Below, piece after piece: positions 18,388 to 28,225 of a stretch of DNA of 59,021 bases. Made by a program: the position numbers and the translations under genes. The notes under the pieces were generated by a model. It was not told the DNA's origin, made no database searches, and was given only the letters and a program-made list of their open reading frames with translations. The DNA is taken from the NCBI GenBank assembly GCA_016841765.1, contig JAENYN010000029.1, positions 1 through 59,021 on the forward strand, in the 5' to 3' direction. The stretch is from Guptibacillus hwajinpoensis (GTDB lineage Bacteria > Bacillota > Bacilli > Bacillales > Bacillaceae_O). Each line of letters starts with the position of its first letter. Position 1 is the stretch's first letter.

Positions 18388-19554
18388 TCACACAGTACTG
18401 GAAAAAGGTGCTTCCTGCTGCCTTTCTTTCTTCTTTTGCTGGTTGGCGAAACTTGAAATGTTGACAAGAATCCCCATTGAAATCATCAACAGGACAAGGG
18501 ACGATCCCCCGTAGCTGATGAACGGAAGCGGCACCCCGGTGACAGGAAGCAAGCCGGTCAGGGCCCCGACGTTGACTACAGCCTGAATGCCGATCATTCC
18601 TGATATCCCAACAGCCAGGAGGCTGCCAAACGTATCATTTATTCTGCGTGCAATAGACAGGCCTTTCAACACAATATAGGCCAGGCTCAAGAGAACGAAA
18701 CCGACACCGAAAATGCCCAGTTCCTCTGAAATTATGGCGAGGATAAAATCAGTATGAGGCTCAGGCAAATAACCATATTTTTGGATGCTCTGGCCAAGTC
18801 CCTGCCCCATTAATCCGCCATGGCCGATAGCCAGATATGAATTGATGAGCTGATACCCTTCCCCGCTCGGCCGCGAAAATGGATCATAGGCGGCAACAAA
18901 CCGGGATGACTGATTTTCAGATATGAACAGGGTGATCAAGGCAGCAATGCCGGCGGCACCAAGTGCGATCAATCCGAACAAATGTTTCGGCCTCATGCCC
19001 GAACAAAGGACAATGGTTGCGGCAATGCCAAGTATAATCATTCCGGTTCCGAGATCAGGCTGAATGAACACAAGCAAAAATATGCCCAGGGTGAAAATCA
19101 GAGGCGGAATAACTGCCTGGCTGAACTTTTCTATGTAAGCCTGCTTTTTTGAAAAAATGCCGGCCAGATAGATGATGACGCCAAGCTTTGCGACTTCGGC
19201 AGGCTGTATGTTGAATCCGAAAACCTGGATCCATGACCTGGCATTTCCGGCAACCCGTCCGAAGATGAGGACGACTAAAAGCAGGATCACCGTGCCGATG
19301 GCGATGTATTTGAACATCGAAAAATATGCTTTATACGGGAGCAGCAACGCTCCGATAAATGCCGCCATCGCCGCTGACGCCCAGATGAGCTGCCGTTTGA
19401 AAAAATAACTGCTCTCCACATCGAATTCCGTCGGCCCGAAGACCATGCTGGCACTATACACCATGATGAGGCCGAATATGATGAGCAAAAACGGCAGAAT
19501 AATGAGTGAATAATCATAGGATTGAATATAAAATTTAAGGACTTTTTTTATCAT
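18388..19554 (-). CDS. ftsW: FtsW/RodA/SpoVE family glycan polymerase, FtsW
   Basis: A 388-residue SEDS-family membrane protein with about ten helices. Family members polymerise lipid II glycan strands with a class B PBP; FtsW works in division septa. Signatures are VYSAS near residue 33, QPDLGTGMIILG, PEPHTDFILAIISEELG (containing the proposed catalytic Asp) and LPFISYGGSSLVLLM. Position between ylaN and pycA matches B. subtilis ftsW rather than rodA or spoVE. Confidence 0.93.
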   Translation of the reverse strand: MIKKVLKFYIQSYDYSLIILPFLLIIFGLIMVYSASMVFGPTEFDVESSYFFKRQLIWASAAMAAFIGALLLPYKAYFSMFKYIAIGTVILLLVVLIFGRVAGNARSWIQVFGFNIQPAEVAKLGVIIYLAGIFSKKQAYIEKFSQAVIPPLIFTLGIFLLVFIQPDLGTGMIILGIAATIVLCSGMRPKHLFGLIALGAAGIAALITLFISENQSSRFVAAYDPFSRPSGEGYQLINSYLAIGHGGLMGQGLGQSIQKYGYLPEPHTDFILAIISEELGIFGVGFVLLSLAYIVLKGLSIARRINDTFGSLLAVGISGMIGIQAVVNVGALTGLLPVTGVPLPFISYGGSSLVLLMISMGILVNISSFANQQKKKERQQEAPFSSTV

Positions 19555-19729
19555 AGCCTGTTGTTCCCTTCCTGTCGATGAAAACCCGATTTCAAAGTTT
19601 CATAGAACATAATTCGCGTCAGGGGCCTGAAATCCTTCTGTCCCCGGCAATTCTTTCTTTTTGTAAGCAGTTACATCGCATTTCCTTTTTCAGGAAACTT
19701 AAAAAAGAGGCAAATTCCGCTAATATGTA

Positions 19730-19769
19730 TAAAAAAACTCAAACTGCCTTTCGGGCAAGTTTGAGTTTT
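19730..19769 (-). terminator. Terminator after ylaN
   Basis: On the minus strand AAACTCAAAC pairs with GTTTGAGTTT, with a GCC/GGC tip, followed by T-run. Confidence 0.9.
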
Positions 19770-19772
19770 AAT

Positions 19773-20054
19773 TTATGACTGCGTTGAAGCTTCATGCAAA
19801 GCAGATAATTGACGTTCAAGTCCTTCGATCAGGTCCTTGCCCTCTTTTTCGCTTATCAATTCAAGCCGGACAGCAAAGTCGATTTCCCTTGACAGCCCGA
19901 ACATCTGTGTATCCAATACCTCTTCATAAAGAGGACATTGCGGCATTGTCAAATTATCCATTTGGACTTCAATCAAGCGGCGTATTTTATCAGCATCCGC
20001 TTTAAGAAGGGCATAAGCCTTTTCACGATGATCAACAGCTATCTTAGACGCCAA
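19773..20054 (-). CDS. ylaN: YlaN (UPF0358) iron-homeostasis protein
   Basis: A 93-residue, mostly helical cytoplasmic protein of the UPF0358 family. YlaN of B. subtilis and S. aureus has been linked to iron-dependent control of Fur activity and conditional essentiality. The conserved segments [22 protein letters not shown] and [12 protein letters not shown] are present, including the family Cys. It is monocistronic, upstream of ftsW with its own terminator. Confidence 0.92.
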   Translation of the reverse strand: MASKIAVDHREKAYALLKADADKIRRLIEVQMDNLTMPQCPLYEEVLDTQMFGLSREIDFAVRLELISEKEGKDLIEGLERQLSALHEASTQS

Positions 20055-20186
20055 AATGAATCCCTCCGATCACGAGCAATAGCCCACCTGTCTTATTATA
20101 TTATCCTTTTATTAAGGAAAATGCAAGAATCAAACGATTTGCAGAAATTTTCTAAAACAGGCCGGTTCACCCTTTGGAGAAGATTC

Positions 20187-21122
20187 TCAGAACATGCTTA
20201 AGCGGTATCTGTTTGAAAGCATCTCGAGCAGTTTAACTCCTGCAATGCTGTTTCCCTTTTCGTCCAGTGAGGGGCCGTAAATGCCGATGCCAACCGCTTC
20301 TTTTCCGGGAACGGATCCCATAATGCACCCGGATACACCGCTTTTTGCAGGTATGCCGACTTTGATGGCGAACTCACCTGATGAATTGTACATGCCGCAT
20401 GTCACCATAAATGTTTTGCAGATTTTAGCAATGTGTTCGGACATGATTCTCCGGTTCGTTTCCGGATCGATGCCATCATTTGCGAATACAAGGCCGATGC
20501 GGGCCAGATCAAGGCAATTAACCTCGATGGCACATTGTTTCGTATATAAATCGAGGAGGTCGTCGACATCTCCCTGGACGATACCGTGCTGTTTCATGAA
20601 GTAGCTCAACGACCGGTTCAAAAAAGACGTCTCAAACTCGGAGCGGGCGACTTCTTCCGAATAATAGATATCTGTGTTGTTCGTCATATCGTGTACAAGC
20701 TGTAGAATCCTGCCGAGCCGCTCTTCTGTCGTATTCCCGTAAATCATGTTCGTGACCGCCAGTGCGCCTGCATTGATCATCGGATTCAGCGGCTTTGATG
20801 GAACTGAGGTTTCAAGCTTGGCGATTGAGTTGAAAGGGTCTCCAGTCGGTTCCATTCCGACCCGGTCAAACACGTATTGCTCCCCCCTGTCCATCAGTGC
20901 AACAGCAAGCGTTATCACTTTGGACACGCTTTGGAGCGTGAATTGTTCTTCAACGTCACCCGCTGAATAACATCCGCCTTTTTTCGAAAAAAAGGCTACA
21001 GAGAGTCCGTTTTTATCTGCCTTCCCCAGAGCCGGTATGTAATTAGCCACCCTTCCATTTTCCGTTTCAGGCCTGGCTCTCTCCACCAGTTCTTCAAGTT
21101 CTTCATCAGTCCGGCAAAACAT
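20187..21122 (-). CDS. glsA: Glutaminase
   Basis: A 311-residue glutaminase of the serine beta-lactamase-like fold, hydrolysing glutamine to glutamate and ammonia. The catalytic SxxK is seen in [16 protein letters not shown]. Other family segments are [31 protein letters not shown]-like ([14 protein letters not shown]) and [12 protein letters not shown]. The ATG start has AGAGGTGAT upstream. B. subtilis carries a glutaminase (YlaM, GlsA2) at this place, next to ylaN and ylaL. Confidence 0.95.
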   Translation of the reverse strand: MFCRTDEELEELVERARPETENGRVANYIPALGKADKNGLSVAFFSKKGGCYSAGDVEEQFTLQSVSKVITLAVALMDRGEQYVFDRVGMEPTGDPFNSIAKLETSVPSKPLNPMINAGALAVTNMIYGNTTEERLGRILQLVHDMTNNTDIYYSEEVARSEFETSFLNRSLSYFMKQHGIVQGDVDDLLDLYTKQCAIEVNCLDLARIGLVFANDGIDPETNRRIMSEHIAKICKTFMVTCGMYNSSGEFAIKVGIPAKSGVSGCIMGSVPGKEAVGIGIYGPSLDEKGNSIAGVKLLEMLSNRYRLSMF

Positions 21123-21242
21123 ATACCATCACCTCTTTAACAAACTTCCGCGTTCCTTGCCTAACAGCCACTGGATGCGGATACAGACAGAACAGGGAAA
21201 ACCCTGCTCATCATCCACCTTTTATACCTATATTCCCCATGT

Positions 21243-21278
21243 GTGACAAAAAAAAGCGTACCCTTTATACTAGGGTAC
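21243..21278 (+). promoter_or_regulatory. ylaL promoter with an operator-like inverted repeat
   Basis: GTGACA (21243-21248) and TATACT (21266-21271) are exactly 17 bases apart. The -10 is the centre of a perfect inverted repeat GTACCCT-N7-AGGGTAC (21258-21278), so a dimeric regulator could occlude polymerase. The regulator is unknown. Confidence 0.6.
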
Positions 21279-21320
21279 ATAGTAAACGAGCAAAAAGATA
21301 CATAATAGGGGGAAATAAGG

Positions 21321-21815
21321 TTGTCCATTATCGTAATAGAAGGAAATGTCGATTATAAGATTACGCTGGATCCGAGTGTATGGATTTTTGATGATCGGAA
21401 AGTGGAAATGGATCAAATTTTTGAAAACGGAAACAGCAGTGCTGAAGAGGAAACCGATGACAGGTCAATCGCCAGACAGTGGGACAGGGAAACAAGGGTC
21501 GATGCGATCGAGCCGCCAATCGAAATAAGCACCGACAAGTTTAAAAAAGAGAAACTGATTGACGGAACGTACGGCATGGTTCTTGAACCCTTTCTGCAAA
21601 ATGCCGGTCCGCGGGACGGAGCAAAATCTCTGATTATCGAAACTCAGGAGGGAAAAGAAATACCGGTTCCAATCAACGAAGCGTACAGGCTGATCCTTGC
21701 ATTCAGTGATAACGGAAAACCACTTCGTGAGGACGGACCTGTACATATTTATTTCGCCGACGGAAGCAACCGGCAAAATCCAATAAAAAAAGCCGTAAAA
21801 CTCCGAGTGGAATAA
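21321..21815 (+). CDS. ylaL: YlaL-family protein
   Basis: A 164-residue soluble protein matching the position and N-terminal pattern of B. subtilis YlaL (IVIEGNVDYKITLDPSVWIFDDRK). Some databases label the family peptidyl-prolyl isomerase, but I see no FKBP, cyclophilin or parvulin motif, so function is open. The middle is acidic (EEETDD) and the C-terminal half looks like a beta-rich domain. The start is TTG after a GGGGGAAATAAGG tract. It converges on ylaK and shares a terminator with it. Confidence 0.8.
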   Translation: MSIIVIEGNVDYKITLDPSVWIFDDRKVEMDQIFENGNSSAEEETDDRSIARQWDRETRVDAIEPPIEISTDKFKKEKLIDGTYGMVLEPFLQNAGPRDGAKSLIIETQEGKEIPVPINEAYRLILAFSDNGKPLREDGPVHIYFADGSNRQNPIKKAVKLRVE

Positions 21816-21830
21816 AATTTCTCCCAGCCC

Positions 21831-21893
21831 AAAAGCTGCCCGTATAAACACTTTGCCCAGGAGTCTGGACAGAAATGCGGGCAGCTTTTCCTT
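21831..21893. terminator. Bidirectional branched terminator between ylaL and ylaK
   Basis: Outer 12-bp stem AAAAGCTGCCCG / CGGGCAGCTTTT encloses a small inner hairpin CCAG-GAGT-CTGG. Confidence 0.75.
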
Positions 21894-21903
21894 TCACTTT
21901 ACT

Positions 21904-23232
21904 TTAAAGAAGATCCGCAGCGATCTGGGCAAGCCCGGACCTTTCTCCTTTTACAAGCCTTACATGCCCTGCAATCGATTGCTCTTTGAAACGCTCGACC
22001 ACATAGGTGAGACCATTATTGAACTCATCAAGATAAGGATGGTCAATCTGTTCCGGGTCGCCCATCAGAACAATTTTACTTCCTTCGCCAACACGGGTTA
22101 GTATCGTTTTCACCTCATGCTTGGTCAAATTCTGGGCCTCATCTATAATGATGAATTGCTCAGGAATGCTCCTCCCCCGGATATAAGTGAGCGCTTCAAC
22201 CTGGATCGATCCCATGCCGGCCAGGATATGGTCAAGCTCTCCCGGTTTTTTCGTATTGAATAAAAATTCCAGGTTATCAAGAATCGGCTGCATCCATGGT
22301 TTCAACTTTTCATCTTTTTCCCCGGGGAGATACCCGAGATCTTTCCCCATCGGCACAATCGGCCTGGCTACGAGCAGCTTTTTATAAATTCCGAGATCTT
22401 CCGTCTGCAGCAGGCCTGCAGCAAGTGCCAGCAGCGTCTTTCCCGTTCCGGCTTTCCCTACAAATGTGACAAGCGAAATATCCCGCCTGAGAAGCAGTTC
22501 AAGGCCCATCGTCTGCTGTACGTTCCGTGGCCTGATTCCCCAGATCTGGTCATTGTCCAAATAACACCTTTTCACCTTTTTAACATTTTCATCGACAAGT
22601 CCCAGGGCAGAAGAGGAATCACCCGCATCGCTCTTCATCACGATGAATTGGTTAGGATAGAGTGGTCCGCCGGGCAATGAACCGACATCCAGCTCCCCAT
22701 CTTGAAACAAGGCATCAATTTTTTCTTTTGAAATAAACACTTCCGCAAATCCATAGTATCCCCGGTCATAGGTGATCACCCTGTCATGCAAAAAGTCCTC
22801 CGCATCCACTCCCAGGGCATCTGCCTTAACCCTTATAAGGACATCTTTACTGACGAGCACCACCTTTTTCCCATCCTTTTTTCCCTTCTCTTCGAGCGAC
22901 AGGTTCAGTGCAACAGCCAGAATTCTGTTATCATTGGTCGTCTCTACAAATATTTCCTGCAATGACCGGAACGAACGGTGATTCAGCTCTATTCGAAGCG
23001 TCCCGCCGTTTTCAAGCGAAACATTTTGATGAAGATTCCCTTTTTCACGCAACCCGTCAATCAGTTTCGACACGTGCCGCGCATTTCTTCCAACCTCATC
23101 CATATTTCTTTTTTTTGAATCCAGCTCCTCGAGCACGACGGCAGGTATGACGACTTCATTATCCTCAAATGAATAAATAGATTGCGGATCCTGCAATAAT
23201 ACATTCGTATCGAGTACATAAATTTTACTCAA
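21904..23232 (-). CDS. ylaK: PIN-PhoH ATPase (PhoH2, YlaK)
   Basis: A 442-residue two-domain protein. The N-terminal PIN nuclease domain (about 1-140) begins YVLDTNVLLQDP, with further acidic residues in VVLEELD and DNRILAVAL. The C-terminal PhoH ATPase has Walker A GKAGTGKT near residue 255, Walker B EQFIIIDEAQNLT and a GDPEQID sensor motif. PIN-PhoH proteins are proposed ATP-driven RNA helicase-nucleases. The ATG follows GGAGGCGGAAGCTTG. Same place as B. subtilis ylaK, divergent from ylaJ. Confidence 0.94.
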   Translation of the reverse strand: MSKIYVLDTNVLLQDPQSIYSFEDNEVVIPAVVLEELDSKKRNMDEVGRNARHVSKLIDGLREKGNLHQNVSLENGGTLRIELNHRSFRSLQEIFVETTNDNRILAVALNLSLEEKGKKDGKKVVLVSKDVLIRVKADALGVDAEDFLHDRVITYDRGYYGFAEVFISKEKIDALFQDGELDVGSLPGGPLYPNQFIVMKSDAGDSSSALGLVDENVKKVKRCYLDNDQIWGIRPRNVQQTMGLELLLRRDISLVTFVGKAGTGKTLLALAAGLLQTEDLGIYKKLLVARPIVPMGKDLGYLPGEKDEKLKPWMQPILDNLEFLFNTKKPGELDHILAGMGSIQVEALTYIRGRSIPEQFIIIDEAQNLTKHEVKTILTRVGEGSKIVLMGDPEQIDHPYLDEFNNGLTYVVERFKEQSIAGHVRLVKGERSGLAQIAADLL

Positions 23233-23374
23233 GCTTCCGCCTCCTGACGTTATTCAATCCATAACCCCCGGTTGCTTTTAATATATGAAAATTTGTATAA
23301 ACTTAGACGAAAATCTCAACAATAATGAAGAAGACCAACCAGTACCGAATTGCCGAGGAAAGGATGAAAGCCTT

Positions 23375-23989
23375 ATGGGTTTAAAGCGCCTTTTTGCATT
23401 TTCACTTACAGCTGCGATTCTGGCTGTGTCCGGCTGTGCGCAGCCGTGGGCCCAAAATGACAATAGACAGCAGCGCACGGACCTGATCAAAGTGAAGCAG
23501 ACTGACGAAACGCAAATAAAGGAAAAATCATATCAGGAAATCGCCGAGCACCTCGTGAATCTCGCCAGCCGTGTTCCCAACGTCAATGATGCAACAGCTG
23601 TTGTGGCCGGCCCCTATGCTGTAGTCGGTATCGACGTCAATTCAGATCTTGACCGTTCCCGCGTCGGCACAATAAAATACTCGGTTTCAGAAAGCTTGAA
23701 AAATGATCCGTATGGCAAAAAGGCAATCGTTGTTGCTGATGCAGACACTGTCAGCCGGCTCCGTCAAATGGCAAGAGAAATAAGGCAGGGCCAGCCAATA
23801 GGCGGTGTCGTGGAAGAACTTGCAGCCATTGTCGGCCGGATCATGCCGCAATTGCCGGAACGCCTCCCAACAGACGGCGAAGAGCCGACCAATGAAAACG
23901 ACCAGCAGCTTACCGAGAAACAGCAGGACAAGCTTCAGCGTGAACAAAATAAAGGATCAAACCGCAATATGGAAAGAGGCAGTAAGTAG
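23375..23989 (+). CDS. ylaJ: YhcN/YlaJ-family sporulation lipoprotein
   Basis: A 204-residue lipoprotein with lipobox LAVSGC and a YhcN/YlaJ domain (about 45-160). Members localise to the forespore or spore and several affect germination. The domain signatures AEHLVNLASRVPNVNDATAVV and VGIDVNSDLDRSRVGTIKYSV are visible. The C-terminus is low-complexity, rich in E, N and Q. The frame is open from 23285, but the ATG at 23375 follows GAGGAAAGG and gives a normal signal peptide. Confidence 0.9.
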   Translation: MGLKRLFAFSLTAAILAVSGCAQPWAQNDNRQQRTDLIKVKQTDETQIKEKSYQEIAEHLVNLASRVPNVNDATAVVAGPYAVVGIDVNSDLDRSRVGTIKYSVSESLKNDPYGKKAIVVADADTVSRLRQMAREIRQGQPIGGVVEELAAIVGRIMPQLPERLPTDGEEPTNENDQQLTEKQQDKLQREQNKGSNRNMERGSK

Positions 23990-24086
23990 GCAGGCAATGC
24001 GCCCTAAATTCCTTTATCTGTATTCGTTAAGCAGGCCGCTGTGCCGATATCATACTCTGCCGGCAAATTTAATGTCCGAGATGTAT

Positions 24087-24120
24087 AAAAGACCGCCCTC
24101 AAAAAATGGGCGGTCTTTTG
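24087..24120. terminator. Bidirectional terminator
   Basis: Stem GACCGCCC / GGGCGGTC with A-run before and TTTT after, between convergent ylaJ and the next gene. Confidence 0.9.
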
Positions 24121-24121
24121 C

Positions 24122-24577
24122 TTATCCGTTTTTCAATGCTTCCATAACCTGCATGTCCAACTTAGCGGCTTCCTGTTCATCATATGTCTTCTCATATTGA
24201 GGTTCAACTGATATTTTGGAACCATAGAACATCACATCGCGCACTTCTTTGATTGCGATTTCAACCATTGCCAGCTTCAGCGGAACACCATCCATTTTTT
24301 CTTGTTCCACGGAAGCATCTCCAGTGACGGCATAAGTTGTTTCGTTTCCGATAAGCGTCAGTGTGACGCCGCCGTTTTTCCGGATGTTTTCGATAATTCG
24401 GGAACGATTGTCAACAGCAAACCGGACATGGTCTTTGTCAGCAGCATACGCCCATGATATCGCATTTGTATTCGGTACACCGGACTCATGGTCAATTGTG
24501 GACAGCAATACATAACGTTCTTTTTGCAACAACGGAATCAGTTCATCTGTAAGTGATTGTTCTACTCTGTTTGCCAT
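24122..24577 (-). CDS. Pyridoxamine 5'-phosphate oxidase-like flavin-fold protein
   Basis: A 151-residue split-barrel protein of the pyridoxamine-phosphate-oxidase-like family (FMN- or F420-binding fold). Its segments YVLLSTIDHESGVPNTNAIS and VRFAVDNRSRIIENIRKNG match the family. The true substrate is unknown; most short members are not PNP oxidases. ATG 24577 is chosen because GGAGGT precedes it; the frame runs 13 codons further upstream. It is divergent from ylaI with a palindrome between them. Confidence 0.85.
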   Translation of the reverse strand: MANRVEQSLTDELIPLLQKERYVLLSTIDHESGVPNTNAISWAYAADKDHVRFAVDNRSRIIENIRKNGGVTLTLIGNETTYAVTGDASVEQEKMDGVPLKLAMVEIAIKEVRDVMFYGSKISVEPQYEKTYDEQEAAKLDMQVMEALKNG

Positions 24578-24686
24578 AACTCTAACCTCCAGCTTGTTAA
24601 TTATTCTCTCTTTCATACTATACCCATTAACTGCCGCCTGTAAAATAGGATGGTTTACAGGCAGTTCCTGTGCGGTTGATTTTCAT

Positions 24687-24715
24687 GTTATACTGAAAAA
24701 GATATGAAATGTGAA
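24687..24715 (-). promoter_or_regulatory. Likely sigma-A promoter of the flavin-fold gene
   Basis: On the minus strand TTCACA and TATAAC (each five of six to consensus) are 17 bases apart, about 100 bases before the start codon. Confidence 0.6.
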
Positions 24716-24745
24716 GGATACCTGGTACGGCTAATAAATGAATAA

Positions 24746-24762
24746 CAAATCGGACCGATTTG
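24746..24762. promoter_or_regulatory. 17-bp perfect inverted repeat, candidate operator
   Basis: CAAATCGG-A-CCGATTTG lies in the divergent intergenic region, 31 bases upstream of the -35 of the leftward promoter. The remainder of 24578-24885 shows no gene. Confidence 0.5.
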
Positions 24763-24885
24763 CATTTGTTTTCAATGTTTCCTGTTTTCCGGGGAGAACC
24801 AGGCTGTGGATTTCCAATCAAACAACATCCATCATAACCCGCCTTTGTCCTTCAACATAGCCATTTATAAAATCGGGGTGAAAGA

Positions 24886-25086
24886 ATGCGTGTAAAATGT
24901 GTAATTTGCGATAAAATTGAAACAATAGAAGATGAAACCCTGCAGGCAAAAAGACTCAGAAACAGGCCGATCCATACGTATATGTGCATGTCCTGCCATA
25001 GCCGCATCGAAGACAGAACCAACAAGCGACTCTCAAACGGCAGCTTCCGCCTGTATAAGGGCCCGCAAAAAAATAATGATTGGTGA
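24886..25086 (+). CDS. ylaI: YlaI zinc-ribbon-like protein
   Basis: A 66-residue protein with two CxxC pairs (VKCVICDK and YMCMSCHS), consistent with one zinc ribbon; the rest is basic. This is the YlaI/DUF2197 family of unknown function. ATG follows GGGGTGAAAGA. B. subtilis ylaI is in the same position between ylaH and ylaJ. Confidence 0.88.
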   Translation: MRVKCVICDKIETIEDETLQAKRLRNRPIHTYMCMSCHSRIEDRTNKRLSNGSFRLYKGPQKNNDW

Positions 25087-25151
25087 AAAAAAGAAAGCTG
25101 CATGCGCCGCTGGCAATTGCAGCCGGATCATATGTATTGCGAGAACACCGA

Positions 25152-25184
25152 AACCCGCTGGATACCTGATTCCAGCGGGTTTTT
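25152..25184 (+). terminator. Terminator after ylaI
   Basis: Eleven-bp stem AACCCGCTGGA / TCCAGCGGGTT then TTT. Confidence 0.9.
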
Positions 25185-25468
25185 CATGTCACTTTATCCT
25201 GCTTGGCGCTGGCCAAAAGAACAGCAGCCACTCAGCTGACATGAGTCGGTTTTGGAATATAGAATGTGAAATAGCATGCTTGTGTTCAGGCTAACACGCC
25301 GAATTTGGCCTTTCCTTTTTATCCTTATATAAGTGATTGTAAAGAATCATTTGTTAAAATCCTGTATATAAAAGCGGAACGTAAAGACCACCATGAGTTG
25401 TGATGGAATTGCTTTCAAAGTTGAAGGGAAATCTCCATTTGTGCCCAAACAGGGGTGTCGCTTTACTT

Positions 25469-25642
25469 AAAAGGGTAACGCATACGGCTATTTGTTCCCA
25501 AAATGAGTCTGGCTCGAGGAAAAAGGGAACGCATCCCGCTATTCGTTTCACTCTGGTTATAAGCACGAGAATCGGAGTGCCGTGCCTATACTGTTAGACC
25601 AACTCTGATTATCGGCACGAGAAACGCAGTGCCGTGCCTATA
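25469..25642. repeat. Two nested sets of degenerate direct repeats
   Basis: Set 1: AAAAGGG(T)AACGCAT...GCTATT at 25469-25496 and 25521-25548. Set 2: a 40-base unit at 25551-25590 and 25603-25642, 35 of 40 identical, ending GTGCCGTGCCTATA. They fill most of a 630-base gap that contains no gene with a ribosome site. Confidence 0.8.
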
Positions 25643-25676
25643 TACCAAAAAAGACCTCGTTCACGAAAAGCCAGAA

Positions 25677-25706
25677 AGAAAAAACTGCCGGAAAACACTC
25701 CGGCAG
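25677..25706 (-). terminator. Terminator of the typA-ylaH group
   Basis: On the minus strand CTGCCGGA pairs with TCCGGCAG, followed by six T. Confidence 0.85.
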
Positions 25707-25719
25707 CCCCTGTTAAAAC

Positions 25720-26004
25720 CTATTCGTAATTTTTATACTTTTCCGGCTCGCTTTCAATCTGGGTAATCATGATATCAATCAACTCAATCGGAAAGCGGGT
25801 CTTCTTCTGTTCTCCACCCTGCTCGTAATGGACATAGTACATGACATCATCTTTTTCGATGTCTACCGTTCCCACACCGTGCTCCTCTTTCAGCAGTGAC
25901 CAGAAATGCCTGGTTGTTTCCCTGGCAGCCTCATCATCAGGCCTGGCATCGGCAACCACTTTGATTGTCAACCAATTGTAGATTACATCCTGCAAAGATT
26001 TCAT
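25720..26004 (-). CDS. Small conserved-looking protein of unknown function
   Basis: A 94-residue acidic soluble protein with ATG preceded by GAGGGGGAC. It is probably cotranscribed after typA and ylaH (18-base gap) and ends in a terminator, which supports it as a real gene. The N-terminal WLTIKVVADARPDDEAARET and central VDIEKDDVMYYVHYEQ segments suggest an alpha/beta fold. I do not recognise the family with certainty. Confidence 0.75.
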   Translation of the reverse strand: MKSLQDVIYNWLTIKVVADARPDDEAARETTRHFWSLLKEEHGVGTVDIEKDDVMYYVHYEQGGEQKKTRFPIELIDIMITQIESEPEKYKNYE

Positions 26005-26021
26005 AAACGAGTCCCCCTCAC

Positions 26022-26351
26022 TCAGGCTTCCGTTTTAGAGCGGTGCAGCCTGAACTTATAGATCCCTAAAACAAGGGCGGCAACGAACAATCCTTCCGCA
26101 ACAGGATAAGCAATTCCGAAAAAGGCCAGCGGCAGGCAGCCAAGAAACAGGACGAAATAGACGATGGCCGACTTCAAAACGGGCAGTTTTTTGGCAAATC
26201 CGAGTTTATATACAATGATGGAAAGCACGGATATGACAAGGTACAACAGCCAGAAGCCTGCCACCGGATTTTCGATGATGCCTGTCATTACAGCAACGGA
26301 AGAGAGGTCATCCGGATTCACCACAATATCTTCAGACGCAGACATGGACAC
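26022..26351 (-). CDS. ylaH: YlaH-like membrane protein
   Basis: A 109-residue membrane protein with three hydrophobic helices ([53 protein letters not shown]). It belongs to the YlaH-like family, function unknown. The start is a GTG at 26351 after AAAGGGGG; an ATG two codons later is equally possible. It directly follows typA, as in B. subtilis. Confidence 0.88.
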   Translation of the reverse strand: MSMSASEDIVVNPDDLSSVAVMTGIIENPVAGFWLLYLVISVLSIIVYKLGFAKKLPVLKSAIVYFVLFLGCLPLAFFGIAYPVAEGLFVAALVLGIYKFRLHRSKTEA

Positions 26352-26380
26352 TTTCTTCCCCCTTTACGGTTGCGAAACGA

Positions 26381-28225
26381 TCACTGATTTTTTGACGCGA
26401 GTTTATTCCTTTTTTCCGACCGCTCGCGTTCGGATTTATTCAGGATCTTTTTCCGGAGCCGGATGGATTCCGGTGTGATTTCGCAATACTCATCGTCATT
26501 AAGATACTCCAAAGATTCTTCCAATGTCAAAATGCGCGGTTTTTTCATCGTCGTTGTCTGGTCTTTTGTAGCAGATCGGACATTGGTGGCATGCTTGGTT
26601 TTCACAATATTCACTGTCAAGTCGTTATCCCGGTTGTGTTCGCCGACTATCATTCCTTCATACACTTCTGTGCCCGGTTCAACAAAGATGGTTCCGCGAT
26701 CCTCTACCTGCATGATGCCATACTGGGAAGTTTTTCCGCCTTCCATGGCAACCAGCACACCCTGGCGGCGTCCGCCGACCTGCCCGGAAATCAACGGCTG
26801 ATACGTTTCGAATGTATGGTTCAAAACACCATAGCCTCTTGTCTGGGTCATAAATTCAGTGGAATATCCGATCAAGCCCCTGGAAGGCACAAGGAAATCA
26901 AGACGGACTTGCCCGTTGCCGCTGTTGGACATATTTTGCATTTCACCTTTTCTGGCTCCAAGCGATTCCATAATGGCACCGGTATATTCCTCCGGCACGT
27001 CGATTTGCACCCGCTCGACAGGCTCTGACTTGACGCCGTCAATTTCCCGTACAATGACTTCAGGCTTTGATACTTGCAGTTCATATCCTTCCCTGCGCAG
27101 ATTCTCAATCAGGATGGATAAATGCAGTTCGCCCCGGCCGGATACAATCCATGCATCCGGTGATTCTGTGTTATCGACACGGAGGCTGACGTCTGTTTCC
27201 AATTCGGCGCGCAGTCGTTCTTCGAGCTTCCTGCTTGTTACATGCTTGCCTTCCCTGCCGGCAAATGGGCTGTCATTGACAAGGAACGTCATTTGCAGGG
27301 TAGGCTCATCGATTCGAAGAACCGGAAGTGCTTCCGGTTGATCCTGCGGGCAGACCGTTTCACCTACATTGATTTCTTCCATCCCGGATACTGCGACTAG
27401 ATCGCCTGACTTTGCTTCGTTAATTTCGACACGGCGCAATCCTTCGAAACCGAACAATTTTGTAATACGATAGTTCTTTACTGACCCATCCAGTTTCAGC
27501 AGTGAAACCTGCTGCCCGACCTTCATGGTCCCGCGGAAGACACGGCCGATACCGATACGCCCGACATAATCATTGTAATCGAGCATCGCCACCTGGAACT
27601 GGAGGGGCTCGTCTGCATTGTCAATTGGAGCCGGAACTTCTTTTACGATTGTTTCAAACAAAGATTTCATATTTTCATCCTGCTTATCGGCTTCAAGGCT
27701 CGCAGTCCCGTTTATGGCCGAAGCATAAACAACCGGGAATTCAAGCTGTTCTTCATCCGCATCCAATTCAATGAATAGATCGATGACTTCGTCGACCACT
27801 TCTTGCGGCCTTGCGAAGTCCCTGTCGATTTTATTGATGACAACAATCGGCTTCAATTGCTGTTCAAGCGCCTTTTTTAGGACAAAGCGCGTCTGCGGCA
27901 TACTGCCTTCATAGGCGTCCACCACAAGGAGAACCCCATCAACCATTTTCATGATGCGCTCGACTTCACCGCCAAAATCAGCGTGTCCGGGCGTATCAAG
28001 GATGTTAATGCGGGTATCGTTAAAGTTCACAGCTGTATTTTTGGCAAGGATGGTAATTCCTCGCTCACGCTCCAGGTCATTCGAATCCATCGCCCGTTCC
28101 TGAACGTGTTCATTGGAACGGAATGTTCCGGATTGATGCAGCAATTGGTCGACAAGTGTCGTTTTCCCATGGTCAACATGGGCGATAATAGCAATATTCC
28201 GTATATCTTCACGCTTAGCTGTCAT
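26381..28225 (-). CDS. typA: Translational GTPase TypA/BipA
   Basis: A 614-residue ribosome-associated GTPase of the EF-G/LepA family, implicated in ribosome assembly and stress or cold adaptation. G motifs: AHVDHGKTT (G1), RERGITI (G2), [11 protein letters not shown] (G3), NKIDR (G4), YASA (G5). The EF-G domain III/V-like and unique C-terminal domains follow ([30 protein letters not shown]). The length is normal for TypA. Ortholog of B. subtilis YlaG. Confidence 0.96.
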   Translation of the reverse strand: MTAKREDIRNIAIIAHVDHGKTTLVDQLLHQSGTFRSNEHVQERAMDSNDLERERGITILAKNTAVNFNDTRINILDTPGHADFGGEVERIMKMVDGVLLVVDAYEGSMPQTRFVLKKALEQQLKPIVVINKIDRDFARPQEVVDEVIDLFIELDADEEQLEFPVVYASAINGTASLEADKQDENMKSLFETIVKEVPAPIDNADEPLQFQVAMLDYNDYVGRIGIGRVFRGTMKVGQQVSLLKLDGSVKNYRITKLFGFEGLRRVEINEAKSGDLVAVSGMEEINVGETVCPQDQPEALPVLRIDEPTLQMTFLVNDSPFAGREGKHVTSRKLEERLRAELETDVSLRVDNTESPDAWIVSGRGELHLSILIENLRREGYELQVSKPEVIVREIDGVKSEPVERVQIDVPEEYTGAIMESLGARKGEMQNMSNSGNGQVRLDFLVPSRGLIGYSTEFMTQTRGYGVLNHTFETYQPLISGQVGGRRQGVLVAMEGGKTSQYGIMQVEDRGTIFVEPGTEVYEGMIVGEHNRDNDLTVNIVKTKHATNVRSATKDQTTTMKKPRILTLEESLEYLNDDEYCEITPESIRLRKKILNKSERERSEKRNKLASKNQ

